A stretch of 45,884 nucleotides of DNA from Asparagopsis taxiformis (Eukaryota > Rhodophyta > Florideophyceae > Bonnemaisoniales > Bonnemaisoniaceae), in assembly GCA_030407315.1 (NCBI GenBank), contig JALQPE010002200.1, forward strand, positions 1 to 45,884, read 5' to 3'. Position 1 is the stretch's first letter; every line of letters starts with the position of its first letter. The position numbers were made by a program, and so were the translations under genes. Positions 17,585 through 31,090 of the stretch are shown in pieces. Under the pieces are notes generated by a model. The model was given only the letters and a program-made list of their open reading frames with translations, did no database searches and had not been told where the DNA came from.

Positions 17585-20480
17585 TTCGACAGACGTACCA
17601 GACGTTGAATAGAGCGACGCAAACTTCTATCTGTTGCTCCAGTGAGACCTCTAGAGCGAAGAAGCAGTTGCATTATAAACGGGTACGATACAGCCATTGC
17701 TTACCTGTGTATATTCTGCGCAACTCAGAAATTGCAAGCGTGTGGAAGATCGAAAAGATAGTGCAGCATGTAGAACGCTTGAATTTCAGTATTGTTGCCA
17801 TTTCCCCAATTAGTATGACTGTCGCAGTGTTTAGAGCGTCGCAGGTCGGTCGTGTTGCACGATTCATCTGGATTACCACATCCAATCATTGGATGCAGGA
17901 TCTTCGAAGGAAGAACTCGGCACTGGTTGGTACCTCGTTCGACAGCCGGACAACAAAGCAGGTGGCGTACTGCGAGCTGAAACGACTCATCTGCATGGCA
18001 CAGGTGTGGTACTGCTTAGGTTGTTGCAGCGATAAGGGGACGCCATTGAGTGGGCATTACAATTGAATCATCCGTGTTATACTTGGGTTGTATTGTAATT
18101 ACTGTCGCTCAACTCGTGATGTGACAGAGAAATGGAGGGAAACAGCGGATGGTGTCACGCTAGGACAACTGTCTAGATGATGATAAGACTTCAGTCAGAG
18201 GAGGTAACGGTTACCAGATATGAGCTTTCAGCAGTGCATGGTCCGTCTCCAGTTTTTCATTTCATTTCGTAAAATATGGACCGGTCTGGGCGGTCCGCCC
18301 CGACCTCGCACCATCTCGATCACGGCGCATGCTTCGCTGTTGCGTCGTGTTTGTTGAGACGATTCCGCCTGGAAACATCATCCAACACCCCGTTCACTCC
18401 ATTCACCATATATTGCACAGATGGACCAAACAGAAGACATGTCCATAATAGAGGCGATTCTATGTGATGCAATGAGAACACTTTTGCGGTGTTGTGCTGC
18501 GTCCATGAGCTATAGTCAGACGTACACATTGTGCAACACAATGGCCGAACTCCGAACACCGAATGCAATGCAATACAATTAATTCAGCGAGTTGGAATCA
18601 TTTCATTGATTTCAATTGAGACAGCTGCCTCTAGTGCAGCAGATGGGCAGACAGACAGAGAAGACCGCCAGACGCCATAATGTTGATTAAGCATCGGACG
18701 TGATGCGAGCAATCCATCTCCAGACCCTTCCAAATACACCACACCTACATGACACAACTATAAGTTCCTTCCTAATCCTAGAGCAGCTGCTCTCAGCAAC
18801 GCTCTCAAATAGCCGTCAACTAGACACCACACACTAGATCGATTCCAGGACTCCGAATTATATTCTGCTCTGTTTGCACGATCAATGACCCCTACCTTAC
18901 TCTATCCATCCACCCGGGTTCAATTCACCCCCTCTTCCAATTAATCCCATTCCTCATCCTCTCCCACATCATCCTATCACTCCTTGCCCGCTGTCCACTG
19001 CCAAATTCAATTCCCACCCGCCTCTGCATTCGCACTCACCCCGGTCCATACACAAAATTACCTCCCACTTCCCTCGTCTACTACGCCATGCACACACTTT
19101 CTACTCCAATCATTCCCTCCGACGACCACACACAAAACAAAATCAGGGTTTCTACCCTACACACCATTGATTCAATGCGATGTTGACGTGGTAATCTTCG
19201 CCACAAAATTGTTACCTACTCATCACCCGTTCCTGTTCCCAATTACTCACTTCTAGCATCCTAAACAGGCCAACTACCACCTCGTCATACAAAAACTTCC
19301 CAATACCACACCAGATGCTACGCTGCGCCTTCCTATGCTAGCCTCGGCTATACTACGCTCTTGTATCTAATTCGAACCGATGAATCATTTATATTCGGAT
19401 CCATCTCACTCCCCATCTACTCCTCAACCCATAGAAGATCTGTCCCAGCAATCCGACAAATCCTCTATTCACAAACCCACACATCGCACCCTCGCAACGA
19501 CAAAACTGCGAAACAATGGCATCCAAATCGTCCAACAACACCCAGCGTCCCCGTGGTCGTGTCTTGGTTGCGCTCCTCACCATACTACATCGCCTTGGGA
19601 GTGCCTGCCTACCAAAGGGAAAGTCTCAGTCTAATCCGTCCCCCACCACCACCCCGACATCATTCGATGAGCAAGACCCGTTCCAGCTCACAGATACGGT
19701 TGAACCCGTTGAGACTATTCAATTCCCAGACTATGATCAAATCCGTTTTGATACTTCTCACTACGGTCGGTGGGTCAGGCACTCCCAACACATCCAGCAG
19801 CATCACGGGGACGCGGGCCATTACAGCAAACATGCCAGTGTGGTGGCCTGGCTACACGCTCAGCCTGCGATGGGGTCCGAGCGCTTCGGCGCAGTGCCCG
19901 TCGCTGAGTTATGTCGTCAGATCGAAGCGCCTGCTGGTCGAACCTAAACTTTGTCGTCATGCAGAGTGGGGAGCGCAGCCCCCAGTTCAATCATTTACCC
20001 CAATCACCAACTGTACATAGACAAAAACCAATAGGTTGAAAATAAACAAACCTTCCATCGATATTTCACACCTTCTGCCATTCGTCCACAACTGCATCAA
20101 TGTCTCAATAATGGCCGCACTCTCCACGATCAACAACCCCACTTTACATTGGGTAGATTCCCAGATACCCCGACAACGGGGTATACTTTGTTGTTGTCGC
20201 ACCGCTCGTTATGGGCATCTGCCGTTCCGCTCAGAGATGGCGGTCTCCCGGTCAGTCTTCTGCTACCATACCAGCGCGCTCAGTTCATCATACTCCATGG
20301 TGTCATAGCACAAGTGCTATCAAATGCTTAGTACGATACCGCGCGGAACAAGCATACGAGGCTCTCGTTTTTCTGGAACAAGCATGCATGCTTAATATCG
20401 TTAGATGGGAAAGGGCGATAAATTCGTACTATAGTGGATCAAGTAGGCTCGGAGGATCCACTGCATCCTGAGAGAGGCAG
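17585..20480. other. Gene-poor stretch, weak hypothetical frames only
   Basis: No supported gene. The plus strand is pyrimidine-rich from about 18740 to 19350. Two overlapping plus-strand frames at 19361-20020 and 19516-19947 look partly protein-like (the second has DTVEPVETIQFPDYDQIRF), and a frameshift between them near 19830 would lengthen the product, but there is no domain. No repeats or RNA genes were recognised. Confidence 0.3.
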
Positions 20481-20886
20481 TGTGTACGACTTGGTCGTAA
20501 GAACTGGTCGGTGGGCGGTTGATATTTTCGACTGGTCTTTTTTTCTCAAACGGATTACCGAACATGCAGCGTAGCACACGTGTATAATATATAATTTTGA
20601 ATTTATTTCAAGAGCACTCGACTGTTCGTGTCGGAATACTGCACTCAGTGCTACATCCAGTTTAGTGTAACGTCAGCGCCACTGTAATTCGCTTAGCCAG
20701 CCATCGGAGGACAGCCCCCGATGGAATGTCTCATCTGCTACTTAACGACTAGAATTGAAGCACCATCGAGGGGATAGAGGTAGAGAGGATAGAACGATTA
20801 AACGACTAGTCTGGACAGGCGTTCCGGGACTGGGTCGAGTGTTCTCCAACGCCCTCGCGTTACCTCCCCCATTCAATTTCATCAAG
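20481..20886 (+). mobile_element. Candidate 5' LTR and primer-binding site
   Basis: The segment starts TGTGTACGAC, contains a TATA-like TGTATAATATATAA at about 20580, and ends TTTCATCA. It is followed within 3 bp by TGGTGCCGCAC (20887), which has the TGG expected at a tRNA primer-binding site. The gag ATG follows about 170 bp later. No second LTR copy was found in the window, so the boundaries are inferred from position only. Confidence 0.3.
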
Positions 20887-21053
20887 TGGTGCCGCACTAC
20901 GTTCTAACCAATCAAACGTACCCTTGCTCGAATCGGCCATTTTCTGATCCTCGTGGTGGTTTGGACCCGCCATTGAAATTAGCCACGTCGCTGGGAAACA
21001 CAGAAGTTGCGAAAATCCGGATTCCTGCTACTCTGTGTAGTGACTTTTAAACA

Positions 21054-22893
21054 TGTCGAGCAACTCTACGTTGGAGGATCGCGAGGAAAAGTGGAAAAAA
21101 GCTTTTGGAGAAGTGCGAGCGAATCAACGAGCGTGAGAAAACCAACGTTTCGTTGAAGGAAGCAGCGCTGACTACTCTCAAGGACAATAAGCCTGGTTTA
21201 GAATCATCTCCTGATGAGATAGCGGAAGACATCCGATCTCTTCTACCGAAATCACAAGACGTGTTGACACTGGACTTCGTGAGGCTTCCTAGCTACCCCA
21301 TTCTCATGCTTAAGCGCGTGTCCGCGTTCTATGACTGCTTGCATATCCCGCAGAACATACTCAACCTTCTCGACGACGAGTCTAAGCAAGATAAGGAGGC
21401 AATGGTCTACGCTTGGTTGACTTTTACGATATGCTCCACGCTGGAGAAGGTGACTAAGGCACTAGATCTGTACCGGACAGTACAATACCACGCCGATGTG
21501 TCGTTGGAATCGTCTAGTAAAGGCAACGCAAGAACCGCCGCCGAGGCGTCTGGACATTCTGTACTATCTCCCCGAGGAGTTGACACGATGGTCCACCGAG
21601 CTTCGACGCCCGTTGCTCCGCAAGCGAGAGACCCTCTGCGGAATCAGACCGTTAGGCAAATTCCGGGACCAAGCGGAACATCCAACTTCACCATTGAAGA
21701 CAAAACTGCAAGGCATTTTCCTTCGAACAACACTCCGGACGGATACGTAAGCCATACAAAAACACCATCAGGTGATAATGGTAGAGGTGGTTCTGATTCA
21801 CACAGGAAGGCATCCGCAGTATCAATCTATTTTCGAGTTAACACCTTCAAAGATGAGAAGGAACAATCCATACACCGCACTGTACGCGATTACAATGTTT
21901 GCGCGATGCAGTTTGAACTCACAGCAAAGCAGAAGAGTGAATTCTTTGTCAACGTTTTTGCAGGCTCCGCCAGGGATTTTTTCTTCGATAACTGTCGCGA
22001 TAACATGAGCTTTGAAGAACTAGCGCAAGTAATGATTGCAGAATATGACAGCGACGCGCGCCAACTGGCCGTTCATTCCTAACTGGACAGGATGACAATA
22101 CATAGAGTAATGGAAGATCAGGACATAACGGAGCTAGACCAAGGATTGACTACTGTCGTAGAAAAAATCATCACAATGACACCGCAGTTCCCACCGCATT
22201 TCCGCTCGGACGACAACAAAATCCGTTTTTTTACGAAGCGCCGTTCTCCAGCAAGAGTGGGCCCAACCGGCAATTAGCCAAATTATTACGGCAAAGTACA
22301 CGTTCAACGGATTAGTTACCGCTCTGCGCGAACAGCTCCAGTTATCGGAGGAAAGGAAGGAGCTCTCCAAGACATCTCGTACGCTATACCAGCGATATGC
22401 GCGAAGCCCGAAGGCTGTTTTTCTCCGTACCGGAAATTCCCGGCCTGATCGAAGAATCCCGTCTGCGAGTGGAAAGAACCCTTTCGGTAAGGACGGAACA
22501 CGTATGCGCTGTCGTCTGTGTAATTCCGAAGAACATTTCGCTAGCGGATGCACTGGTAGCGCTTTCAAAAGCAGTGTTCAAGAGAAGATGCGGAATGGCA
22601 TTCCTGCAGTCCATATCCTACCTGATATAGTAACTCAACTCGAGAGCGATTCAATGGATCCCGCACAACACCCCGAGGTGGAGGATACGGTAGGAGCTAT
22701 GAACGAGCTTGACACGTTCAACGCGATGGTAATCGGTGATGAAAGCAACGTTGCCCGTGAAAACTATGACCTACTGGATGTAGCTGACAAAGCGGAAGCG
22801 ACCCACCATATCGCAACATCGCTTGGGAATTCTGTACCCTCGGTTAACTGTTTCGAGCTGTGGGACTCCGCAGAAAGTGCGTTTTTTCAGTAG
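21054..22893 (+). pseudogene. LTR-retrotransposon gag with CCHC zinc knuckle, frame-broken
   Basis: An ATG at 21054 opens a charged, coiled N-terminus. A one-base excess in the A run at about 21091-21096 shifts it into the long frame 21105-22082. That carries a capsid-like helical domain (LPSYPILMLKRVSAFYDCL, then a Pro/Ser-rich linker, then FELTAKQKSEFFVNVFAGSA) and ends at TAA 22080. The frame resumes directly, shifts again in the T run near 22228, and reaches the zinc knuckle CRLCNSEEHFASGC (CX2CX4HX4C) at about 22507. It ends at TAG 22891-22893. Gag packages the element RNA into particles. Two homopolymer indels and one stop suggest either decay or uncorrected sequencing errors. No reverse transcriptase follows. 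Confidence 0.7.
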
Positions 22894-23496
22894 GGCGTCG
22901 GCTCCCCGCGTCTGTTCTCAGACGCCCCTACAAGGTGGTGTAACCAAGACCGCACCACCATTCCAAGACGCCCGTGTACCGTGAGCGACAAAAGCCAGAA
23001 ATTAACACAAGAATTTGTTTCGGTCAACATCACATCGGCAGAATTATCGCTGAAGACAGGGAGAAGCCGCCGACCCGGGTTCTGTATCGACACAGGAGCA
23101 CCAGTCTCGGTGATTGGTCTTCCAGAACTGAAACGTATTGCTAATACCGCTCGGAAGCGTATCAAGTTAAGACGCTCTATGAAGCGTTTTCGCTTTGCCG
23201 ATGCTACGTTCGAGTCTCTGGACAAGGTCTTCTTACCCCTTGCAACACCAAACGGCTGCCTGCCGATTCAAATACCTATGGATGTAGTTGCCGCTGACAT
23301 ACCAGCACTTCTAGGCCTGGATGTCATGGACAGTCATTCGCTTTACACGCGTTCTGTGACGAACGACATCGTCAAGTGTACCGTAATACGCGATAATACA
23401 CCTTCTGATGAGAAGAAGATTGTCGAGGACTGGACCGTACCAATCGTCCGGTTTGGCGGTCATCTATACGCTGAGATGGCTGTGGAACAACGTTAG
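22894..23496 (+). pseudogene. Retropepsin-like aspartic protease of the same retrotransposon
   Basis: The sequence is in the same frame as the zinc-knuckle part of gag and is separated from it only by the TAG at 22891. The active-site motif FCIDTGAPVSVIG supplies the catalytic Asp-Thr-Gly. The later IPALLGLDVMD block is the hydrophobic flap-end region seen in element retropepsins. It cleaves the gag-pol polyprotein in an active element. The frame ends at 23496 after a Glu/Val-rich tail, and the sequence that follows has no integrase or reverse transcriptase, so the pol region is missing. I cannot decide between Copia-like and another LTR lineage from protease alone. Confidence 0.7.
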
Positions 23497-24572
23497 TTCT
23501 AGATAGCTGGTACGAGCTACGGACACGCTGTCCTTACGAAACGAAACGAACAGTCCACCCGCTGGTGTTTGACTGTATGTTAGGTAGAAAGGTAGAGTGG
23601 TTAGCGAGTAGACACGAGCGTCACGACGCAACAATCCACGCGAGGATTACGTTAGCAAACGAGGTGGTACGTCACCGGAGGCGCTCTCAACCAAGCCCGG
23701 AGGCACTACACGCAATCAGCCTTACGTGCGGCGATGGGTAGGGAGTACGCAGCTCGACGGAGACGAAGCCTCGTTAGGCAGAACGTAAACGTAAAACGTA
23801 GAAGTCAGTCGTAGACTAGAGCCGTTGCTCGTTCGATGAATTGTCCCCTTTCCCTCCCGGCACGATGCCAATACCTATATGGCCACGATGGCATCGCTTT
23901 ACAGTGTAAACACTGCTCGTAACGTCCCCGAATGGGAAAGGACCTTGTGGGTCACACGTAGGGACCCGTTGGTCCGTTGGCCGTTGCCAGTACGTTCGTT
24001 GCACACGTGTGCCGGTGTCGCGCGCGCTCGCGCCAGCAATGTTCGTGCATTGCTGTCGCCGGTCGTGTCCGCCGAAATTCGAATTCCGCGGAAAACGTAA
24101 ATATTTGCAATTTCGGAATTGCCACGTATACTACACAGCCCCACCCCCACACGTGGACGTCCCGGCCACGCGAGGCCCGTCAGGACGCGCCTGAGACACG
24201 GGGCCGTGGCGCCTTTTCGGGTACAACTGCGGACGTGGCAGTTGTCCCGAAAGATCTCGTTTAACCGTACGCGGCCCGGTTGGCTGATCGGTTCGCCACG
24301 GCGCCGGAGCGCGCGCGTGCGCTCCGACTCTTCGTAATCATCGCGGCCCGCCCGTTGGCGTCGTTCCGTGGTTAGTCGTAGGCCTCGTAGGCTTTTAGCA
24401 TCGAGCTGCTTCGTAAACCTTCGTTTGTTTCTTTGCGTAATCGCATGGCTCCGTTGAGCTTCGTAATAGGTGTTGGCAGGTCGTCTGCAGCGGGGGAGGG
24501 GTAAGCGTTAAGCCCCTCCCCACAATTTTTTGTTGTGGCGTCTACCCCGTCGGGTGTCGTATGGCTTACGTA
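23497..24572. mobile_element. Gypsy-related non-coding fragment (LTR-like)
   Basis: CG-rich sequence without genes. It shares words with the Gypsy element on the right of the window: CCGTCGGGTGTCGTAT at 24548 and about 38048, and GTGGACGTCCCGGCCAC at about 24154 and about 40001. It also holds the inverted repeat GGGGAGGGGTAAGCGTTAAGC...CCCCTCCCC at 24494-24520. It ends abruptly at the terminus of transposable element copy C, so it is probably an interrupted Gypsy fragment. Confidence 0.4.
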
Positions 24573-27500
24573 CGTCTGTGTTCTCGGAAATGGACGCGGA
24601 CGTCCACAACCTCTAGTACACCTAGTATTACTAGGCGGACGTCCATGTTCTCCAGTATTTTTGGATGTCCGCCTAGAACCGGACGTCCATGCGGTCTAGT
24701 ACGTCTAGTATTACTAGGACGACATTCATTGTTTCTAGTACCACGGATGTCCCCCTCGGGATGGACTTCCGCCATGTCTATGTCCACCTAGGACGGGCGC
24801 CGGTTCAGAAATTCAAAAATTTCGAGCCCAGAAATTTCTGCCGCCGTGCTCGACATGGATGTCCGCATCCATCACGGCGACCACTCTATTTTTCCTTGTC
24901 GGTCGACTCCAATTTCGTCTTTAATTTTTTCATCCTCTCGCTCACACCCCCTTCCAGTTGGTGCTCACCTCCCCCGTACTGTACCTCAAACACCCCCAAT
25001 ACCACTCTAGCACGCATTTTCAGCTACCTATCCCCCTTCTACGGTGCACACCTCCATTCCATACCTACTTTTCTGCTCTACCGTACAGATTTCGTATAAC
25101 CAGTCCTCATACTACCTCAGAATAGGGAAAAACACCCCCTATCTCCTCGACCATGCTCTCCCCCATCACCTTTGAAACGTATTGTTCTTCAATACCCTCT
25201 TTCCTCTACCCTCAACCCCTCTCCTTCGCCCTCTACACAAACTTCCCCTGCAGCTTACTCTTCCAAAACCTCTCACTCCCCATCCCGTACCCGACCTGCT
25301 CCACCCCTCCCTCCCTCAGCTGCTCCATGCCCCCACGCCATCCGCATCTTCGATACCGTATACACCACCACCACCACCACCGGCCCACGCTCCCGCTCCC
25401 CCGCCGTCTCCCCAGAAACCTTCCCGCTCTGAAACACATATCAACCCCCCACTTCGCACCCTTCCTCCCACTCCCCTCCCTCCCCAAATACAATAGCCCC
25501 CTTCTTCTCCATCACATCCTCACTCACCACAGCCAGAACAGACGCCACCTCCCTCCCCCTCTTTCTCCTCACTTTCCTAAAACCCCCTCCTCTCGGCGCC
25601 TTCAACCGCACCCTCCCACGGTCCCACCTAAACACCTCCTCCGCCCTCACTACCCCAACACCCCGCAGCGTCTCCCCAATCCCCATAATATGCTCGTCGG
25701 CACTCCTCTCCGAATCACACTCCAATGTAAACCCCCATTCCGTACATTTCCCACATCCTCATACCACAGAAGAATTTTCTTCCTCTCCCACCTCACCCTT
25801 AAGACCTCCATCGGCTCCATGTAAATTTCGATGTAAATATTTTCTCCACTATGCAATCTCAAACATGTATGAGCGTATGCCTTTCCGCTTTTTCAACCCT
25901 GAATATTAGTACTCATGTATTCATAAAATAGGGCCACCCACATCCCTATCCCGTTCTGCAAGCTTTACAAACCACCAGACGCATACTCCACAACTATACA
26001 ACAAACACTACTCGCTATTTCGGACGACGCGGTACACAAGCAGCGTAGTCCCAATTTTCTGTAACGCCTTTCCTGATGCATAAAAGTGAGAAACACGTCC
26101 AAAAGTATATCAGAAATGAGTGCGAGAGTTTTCTGCACGGGAGATGATGGGCCACCAAATTGATTTTCGGAAATTTTAGAATTTCTGGGCTGGCCAGCAA
26201 TGCAATTGAGCCGGACATCCACTAGACGTCCATTTTGGGTTGTTCGTGTGCTGCTCACATCCACGCATTACAGCAACCACGCAGGCGGGTCTACTGCTCA
26301 TATGAAGTGCACATAGTATGTGCAGCATGACGGGTGAGTAGTGTTTGTCGTGGGAGAGTAGGGTGGGAGCATGCCGAAACAAGGACTATGACTTCGCCCT
26401 GGCGTATTGAGCCTGAGCCTGGAATCGACCCTTCGTGAGATGTGGCTTTGCTTACAGTTGGTGCTTACAGAAGCCAGCGATGGCCCCACTCGGGGCGGCG
26501 GCCGGTTCCTGGGGCCGTTGTGGCCAAATTAGACACCTTGATTAGAATTAAAATTTGGGCTATTCTCAAAAACATGCACATGTGAACATGTTTTTGAGAT
26601 GGGGGTGTGCCGTACGGCACTTTCGAACGCTCAAATCGATATAATTTTGCAATTTTTTTTCTGACTGAAATTTTAGAATTTCTGGGCTGACCAGCAATGC
26701 AAATGAGCTGGACATCCACCGGACGTCCATTTCAGGTTGGTCGAATATTGCGCATGGATACAGTTTTGCAGCTATTTTTCAGCCGAACATTTTAGAATCT
26801 CAGCGCTGGCCAGCAATGCAATCGAGCCGGACTTCCACTGGACGTCCATTTCAAGCTAGGCGAGTGCTGCACATTTGCTTGCATCGCAGCAACTAAGCAA
26901 GTGATGAGAGCACCGAGATACCATTCCGAAAATGGGAATCGGCTGCAAACGGCTTCCCTGGTAGGCAGCTGGATGTCTGGATGTCAATGGCTGCAAGCAT
27001 GGAAATTTTGCTACCGCACGGCGCATACACACTGCAGCACATCACTGACGCATGCGACAGATGGGTGCAGCAGTGCGTGGTTGTTTGTGTGTTTGTGTGT
27101 GTATGACGAACATTGTGGTATCCCTAGGCGTGCACTGGTACAAAACGTTTGGACTGCCCCATCGGTCGTACTTTGACGCATTTACATGCATCGGAGAGCG
27201 ACCAAGGAGGTAGAGCATCAATCGCTGTGGGCTGAGCGTCCAAATTGGAGGGCTTGGGGCAATGGTTCTGTAGCATTCATTTATAGGACGCCCACCACTG
27301 ATAACTGAGCTCCACGGTGGGTGTAGTATTCATGGTGTTGTCCTGCATTGGTGGACGTCGAAGACAACGAGTACTTCCAGTAAATGTCCAAGTTGAACAG
27401 CTCAGCAGAGGATGATGATGTGGATGTGAAGGCATGGATGAGGCCAGCAGGAACGTTTCTGCAAGATAGCCGTGAGTGGGTGAGTGAGGAGGGGCCGCTC

Positions 27501-27734
27501 GGGGCGCTTGGTAGCTTCTGGGGCCGTTGTGGCCACATTAGAATCGAGCCTATGTCCGGTGGACGTCCTGAATTGCTTTATTTTTTGGGCTATTCTCAAA
27601 AACATGCACATGTGAACATGTTTTTGAGATGAGGGTGTGCCGTACGGCACTTTCGACCGCCCAAATCGATGTATTTTTGCAATTTTTTTCTGACTGAAAT
27701 TTTAGAATTCCTGGGCTCGCCAGCAATGCAATTG
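24573..27734 (-). mobile_element. Hairpin-rich transposable element, copy C (full length, inverted)
   Basis: Reverse-oriented counterpart of copy A: the right terminus CGTCTGTGTTCTCGG is at 24573 and the left end near CAGCAATGCAATTG at 27734. It carries the two hairpins (26565-26598, 27595-27628), the roughly 70-bp units with GGACGTCC, and the purine/pyrimidine-asymmetric block at 25150-25800. Its left 1.77 kb is almost identical to copy B: derived open frames of 82, 85 and 91 codons are the same in both. Open frames rich in Pro/Ser/His across 25153-25824 follow the composition and are not called as genes. It interrupts Gypsy-like DNA on one side and the WD40 pseudogene on the other. Confidence 0.75.
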
Positions 27735-27763
27735 CACAATTGTTGAAATGCGATACATTTAAT

Positions 27764-30700
27764 TTAGTTGCAATTCGATGGCAATCTCGCATTCCCCACA
27801 ATGCTCCGTCCCGCTGAAACCAAGAGTACCAATTGCACTGCGTCTCCTACAAGCATCCAAAGTCTCATTGATGCATGTGAGAAAAACACCTTAGTCGGAC
27901 TCTTCTGCATAGTCACAATCACCTCCGTCCGCCCCTCGTTATCCCCGCCACACAAGTTCACCATGTCCCTCTCCAAGTAGGTTTTATGACCGTCATGCTG
28001 GAGACACAGTTTCGTCTTGTTCCAGTTCTTCACTACTTTTTTAGGCGCATATGCAGCGTTGTATACCTTTTCCACTGAGCGTGGTGTCAACGCCTCTTCA
28101 GCTGTCGTGACCCGCCAGGGGCTCGATAGCATCTCCATTTTCTGACGGTTCTGCGTGCGCATCTTAAATGCAAGAATCCCACACGCATTCATGCACAGAA
28201 TCTCATCTCCATAGTCGAAGTTGGGATCTAGAGGGCGAGAGACCATCTGCGATTCGCGTTTCGGTCCCTGCAGCTCGTGAACGAGACTGCAGGTTGACGA
28301 TGTAGACGATGGCGTCCCAATCTCCACCTAATGTGGCGAATTTTTGGTCTTCAGATACAGCAATTTCGCTAATCTCCTTGTCCATCGGGTCTGGCACTCT
28401 CATGGGGCGACGACGTCATCTATCCCGGCGATCACATCGCTGACACGCCGCACTTCGATGCGCTGTGTGCTTGGATAGACTACCAAGGAACGCTCGTCCG
28501 CTGATAGCGCAAACGCCTTCGCACCTGTGATTAGTGCGTTTGCAGGTACGCGTTGCTCGTTGCAAGTAGGTTGTTTGTTGATGTCCACCTAGCATACAAA
28601 AATGCTCCCGTCTCCCGTGCAAGTGTGATGAGCTCGGACCGTGTTGGTGACAGTAGAAGGCACTTTATATTTGACATGCGCCCATCTTCAACTGAATGTA
28701 TTTTGTGCAGTTACTGTCCGTCGCACTGGATATTCCACGCACAGACTTTATCACTGCTACCTGAATACAGCCCTCATCCCGTGCTGTCGAATGCGACGTA
28801 AACCACCCAATCTCAGTGACCCACGACTGGCCAGTCTTCCTCGCAGTGTTCATCGACACTCCATATGCGCACACTATTATCCATGCATTCAAATTCGACC
28901 ATTCGTTCAATGATGCTTCAACCGGCACAAATAATACTTGCGTCGTGATTCATATCACTGACCTTTTCCATTGTTTCAATGTTCAATACATGCACTTGGT
29001 GGCTGGATAAAGATCTAGTTATTTTGCCAATGGATTCTGCAGATAGAAAGGCCACGATCCATCAATTGTCTTGCACGGGTTTCACTTCTTGTCCTAATGG
29101 TGTGCTTACCACGCTCAGTTTTCCACGGTTTGTGCCAACAGCAATGCGATCATCAGATAAAACTTGCAAGCATGAAACACTTTCCTTTTTCTCTAAACCC
29201 GCTATCTGAATTGTTTCCACGCTTTCATTGCCCTTCCCACTGCATGATTACAAACGCTCCGAATCAGCGCGGTAACAAATCTGGAAAATGTCATCTTCAT
29301 ATCTCTGAAGATCTATGGCACCCAATCTATCCTACACACCAATTATCTGTAGTTTACTACCACCGCCCCCAACCGCCAACTCTTCTCTTCCAGCCACTGC
29401 ATCAGCGCATATCCGCGAAAAAGATGTCGATTGTATGCGTTTCAACTCGCTGTTCGCACATAGCACCATTCCTGGTGCTGCGCGCGCTCACGGTAGATTC
29501 GGGTATTCTTCAATGCCCTACATGAGCCGCTTGATGACTTGTGAATCAGACTGAATCGACGCGAGCCTCCCGTATTGCCGAAAGGTACGTTCGAATCGAC
29601 TCGTTTCGCAGGCCTTCGTACACACCTGCATAGTTTCCGCAACATTATCGATTTTGTCGGCGAAATTTTTCAAGATACCATCGCTTTGTTTGGCAACATA
29701 ATCCGCTCGCGTTTTGAGGTTGGAAAGAACCAATTTGAAACACACTCAACTTGGATCACTGTTTATCTCCTGAATCCAGCGATACTATGTCACCAGCCGT
29801 GATTCCTCATCCTTCCTTCCTATATACGCAAGATGTCAAACGACGTTTTCCTCCACGTACTATCCAGCGATTTTATCGCCCCCTTCTGCTTGTTGAGTAT
29901 CGTTAACATATACTTTTCCGTACTCATCTCCATAGTTTCTCAAAAGCCTATCATGCCATTAGATAATTTGCATCTCTGTTCTAGTCATTCCAACGCTTAC
30001 ATGATGTCTCAAATTATGAACGCGCCATCCGTACCATTTTCCATGTGTACTGCTGTCCTCTTTTATCGACCGATACCAAACAATTGTCCTCCAGCATGCC
30101 GGTAATTGCCATCCCCTCCTCCTAACATACGCCCCACGTTCTCTGTAGAGTATTAACAGGAACTGGCGTTCGTTTCCTCAAGACGCAGAGAGAGCAGAAC
30201 GCATCGAGCAGACTGATATTGGTGCTATTCCACTTATCGGTCAAGCCCATCGAGTGCAATTGCAGTGACGTATACAGTCCTGCATAAGGCTGGCATTCCT
30301 CCCGTAATCGCTGCACATTGTCCATTGTCCTGCAACTCTTCGGCATAAGACCGCCACGCGCTAATTATTCGCCTCTTCTTCCTGCTCATTGGACATTTGA
30401 GCGCCTTTCACACAATAGCAAGTGCAAGCAGCAATCCAGCATAGAAGCTGAAAATATGGTCAGATGCAGGTCGATCCTGGGCACACAACGACGTTCTGGC
30501 ATCCGCATCCTCACCCGCGTACCAGGAAAACATTCACGGCGACATCTTCCTGCAATGGTAGTAGCATGACATACACAGGCGTGCCCTCACTGGCGAGTAT
30601 TTCGCAATGAGTCGAAAACAGCACATTAATATTGGGGGTCTGCAGTGCGTGAATCTCGGAAACAAACACGCGGAATATTCGCAGCATCACACCATCAGCA

Positions 30701-31090
30701 GCTCGTAAGTCATCAAACACAATTTGAATCTTGGCCAGGGCGAGCGTAACTACTAGATTGGCGATAGCGCTCGGGTCCTAAAGCTTGTCTGTGAGTTTAT
30801 CACGAAGCAAATCACCGAAATGCTGCGAGCAGAGACGCGACGCAAACAGCGGTATCTATCTGCAAATGTGCGTGGGATCGGTGGGTATGGCAGCAAGGAA
30901 GGCCTACATTGCATCTGAAAACCAGGCGCGGATCTGCGGGAGTGACGGTGATGAGTACTGGATGGTCGTCTTGCCGGCGCCGATGGGCCCAGCGAGGGAT
31001 ACCACTGTGCCGCGTGGGTTGCGTGAGAGCGGATAAAGCTCTGCGAGATGGTCAGGTCTGTTTGAGGTGGACGCGTGTATCGTTTGGGTA
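27764..31090 (-). pseudogene. NACHT-like P-loop NTPase with WD40 repeats, decayed
   Basis: Reading down the minus strand, SRNPRGTVVSLAGPIGAGKT (Walker A, 30965-30990) opens an NTPase region. It continues in the same frame through FASRLCSQHFGDLLRDKL and ALAKIQIVFDDLRAADG (candidate Walker B) to about 30511, with TAG stops. Weaker helical pieces follow at 30100-30350 and 29440-29745. WD40 blades then appear: MDNSVRIWSVDEHCEEDW, DWVVYVAFDSTG followed by GLYSGSSDKVCAWNI in one frame, and EISEIAVSEDQKFATLGG. In-frame TGA codons lie at 28918-28920, 28813-28815 and 28774-28776, and frames shift near 28300. The family is STAND NTPases, ATP-driven switches used as NLR-type immune or heterokaryon-incompatibility receptors, where WD40 repeats sense ligand. 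The many breaks make this a pseudogene. See the TIR fragment at 32580-33175. Confidence 0.65.

Noticed and set aside
17575..18066. 163-codon plus-strand frame
   Set aside because: It overlaps the 5' end of the trypsin-fold gene, has no domain, and competing frames exist on the other strand.
28770..28925. TGA read as a sense codon (alternative genetic code)
   Set aside because: TAG and TAA stops and frameshifts also interrupt the same pseudogene, and no intact gene in the window needs TGA as sense.
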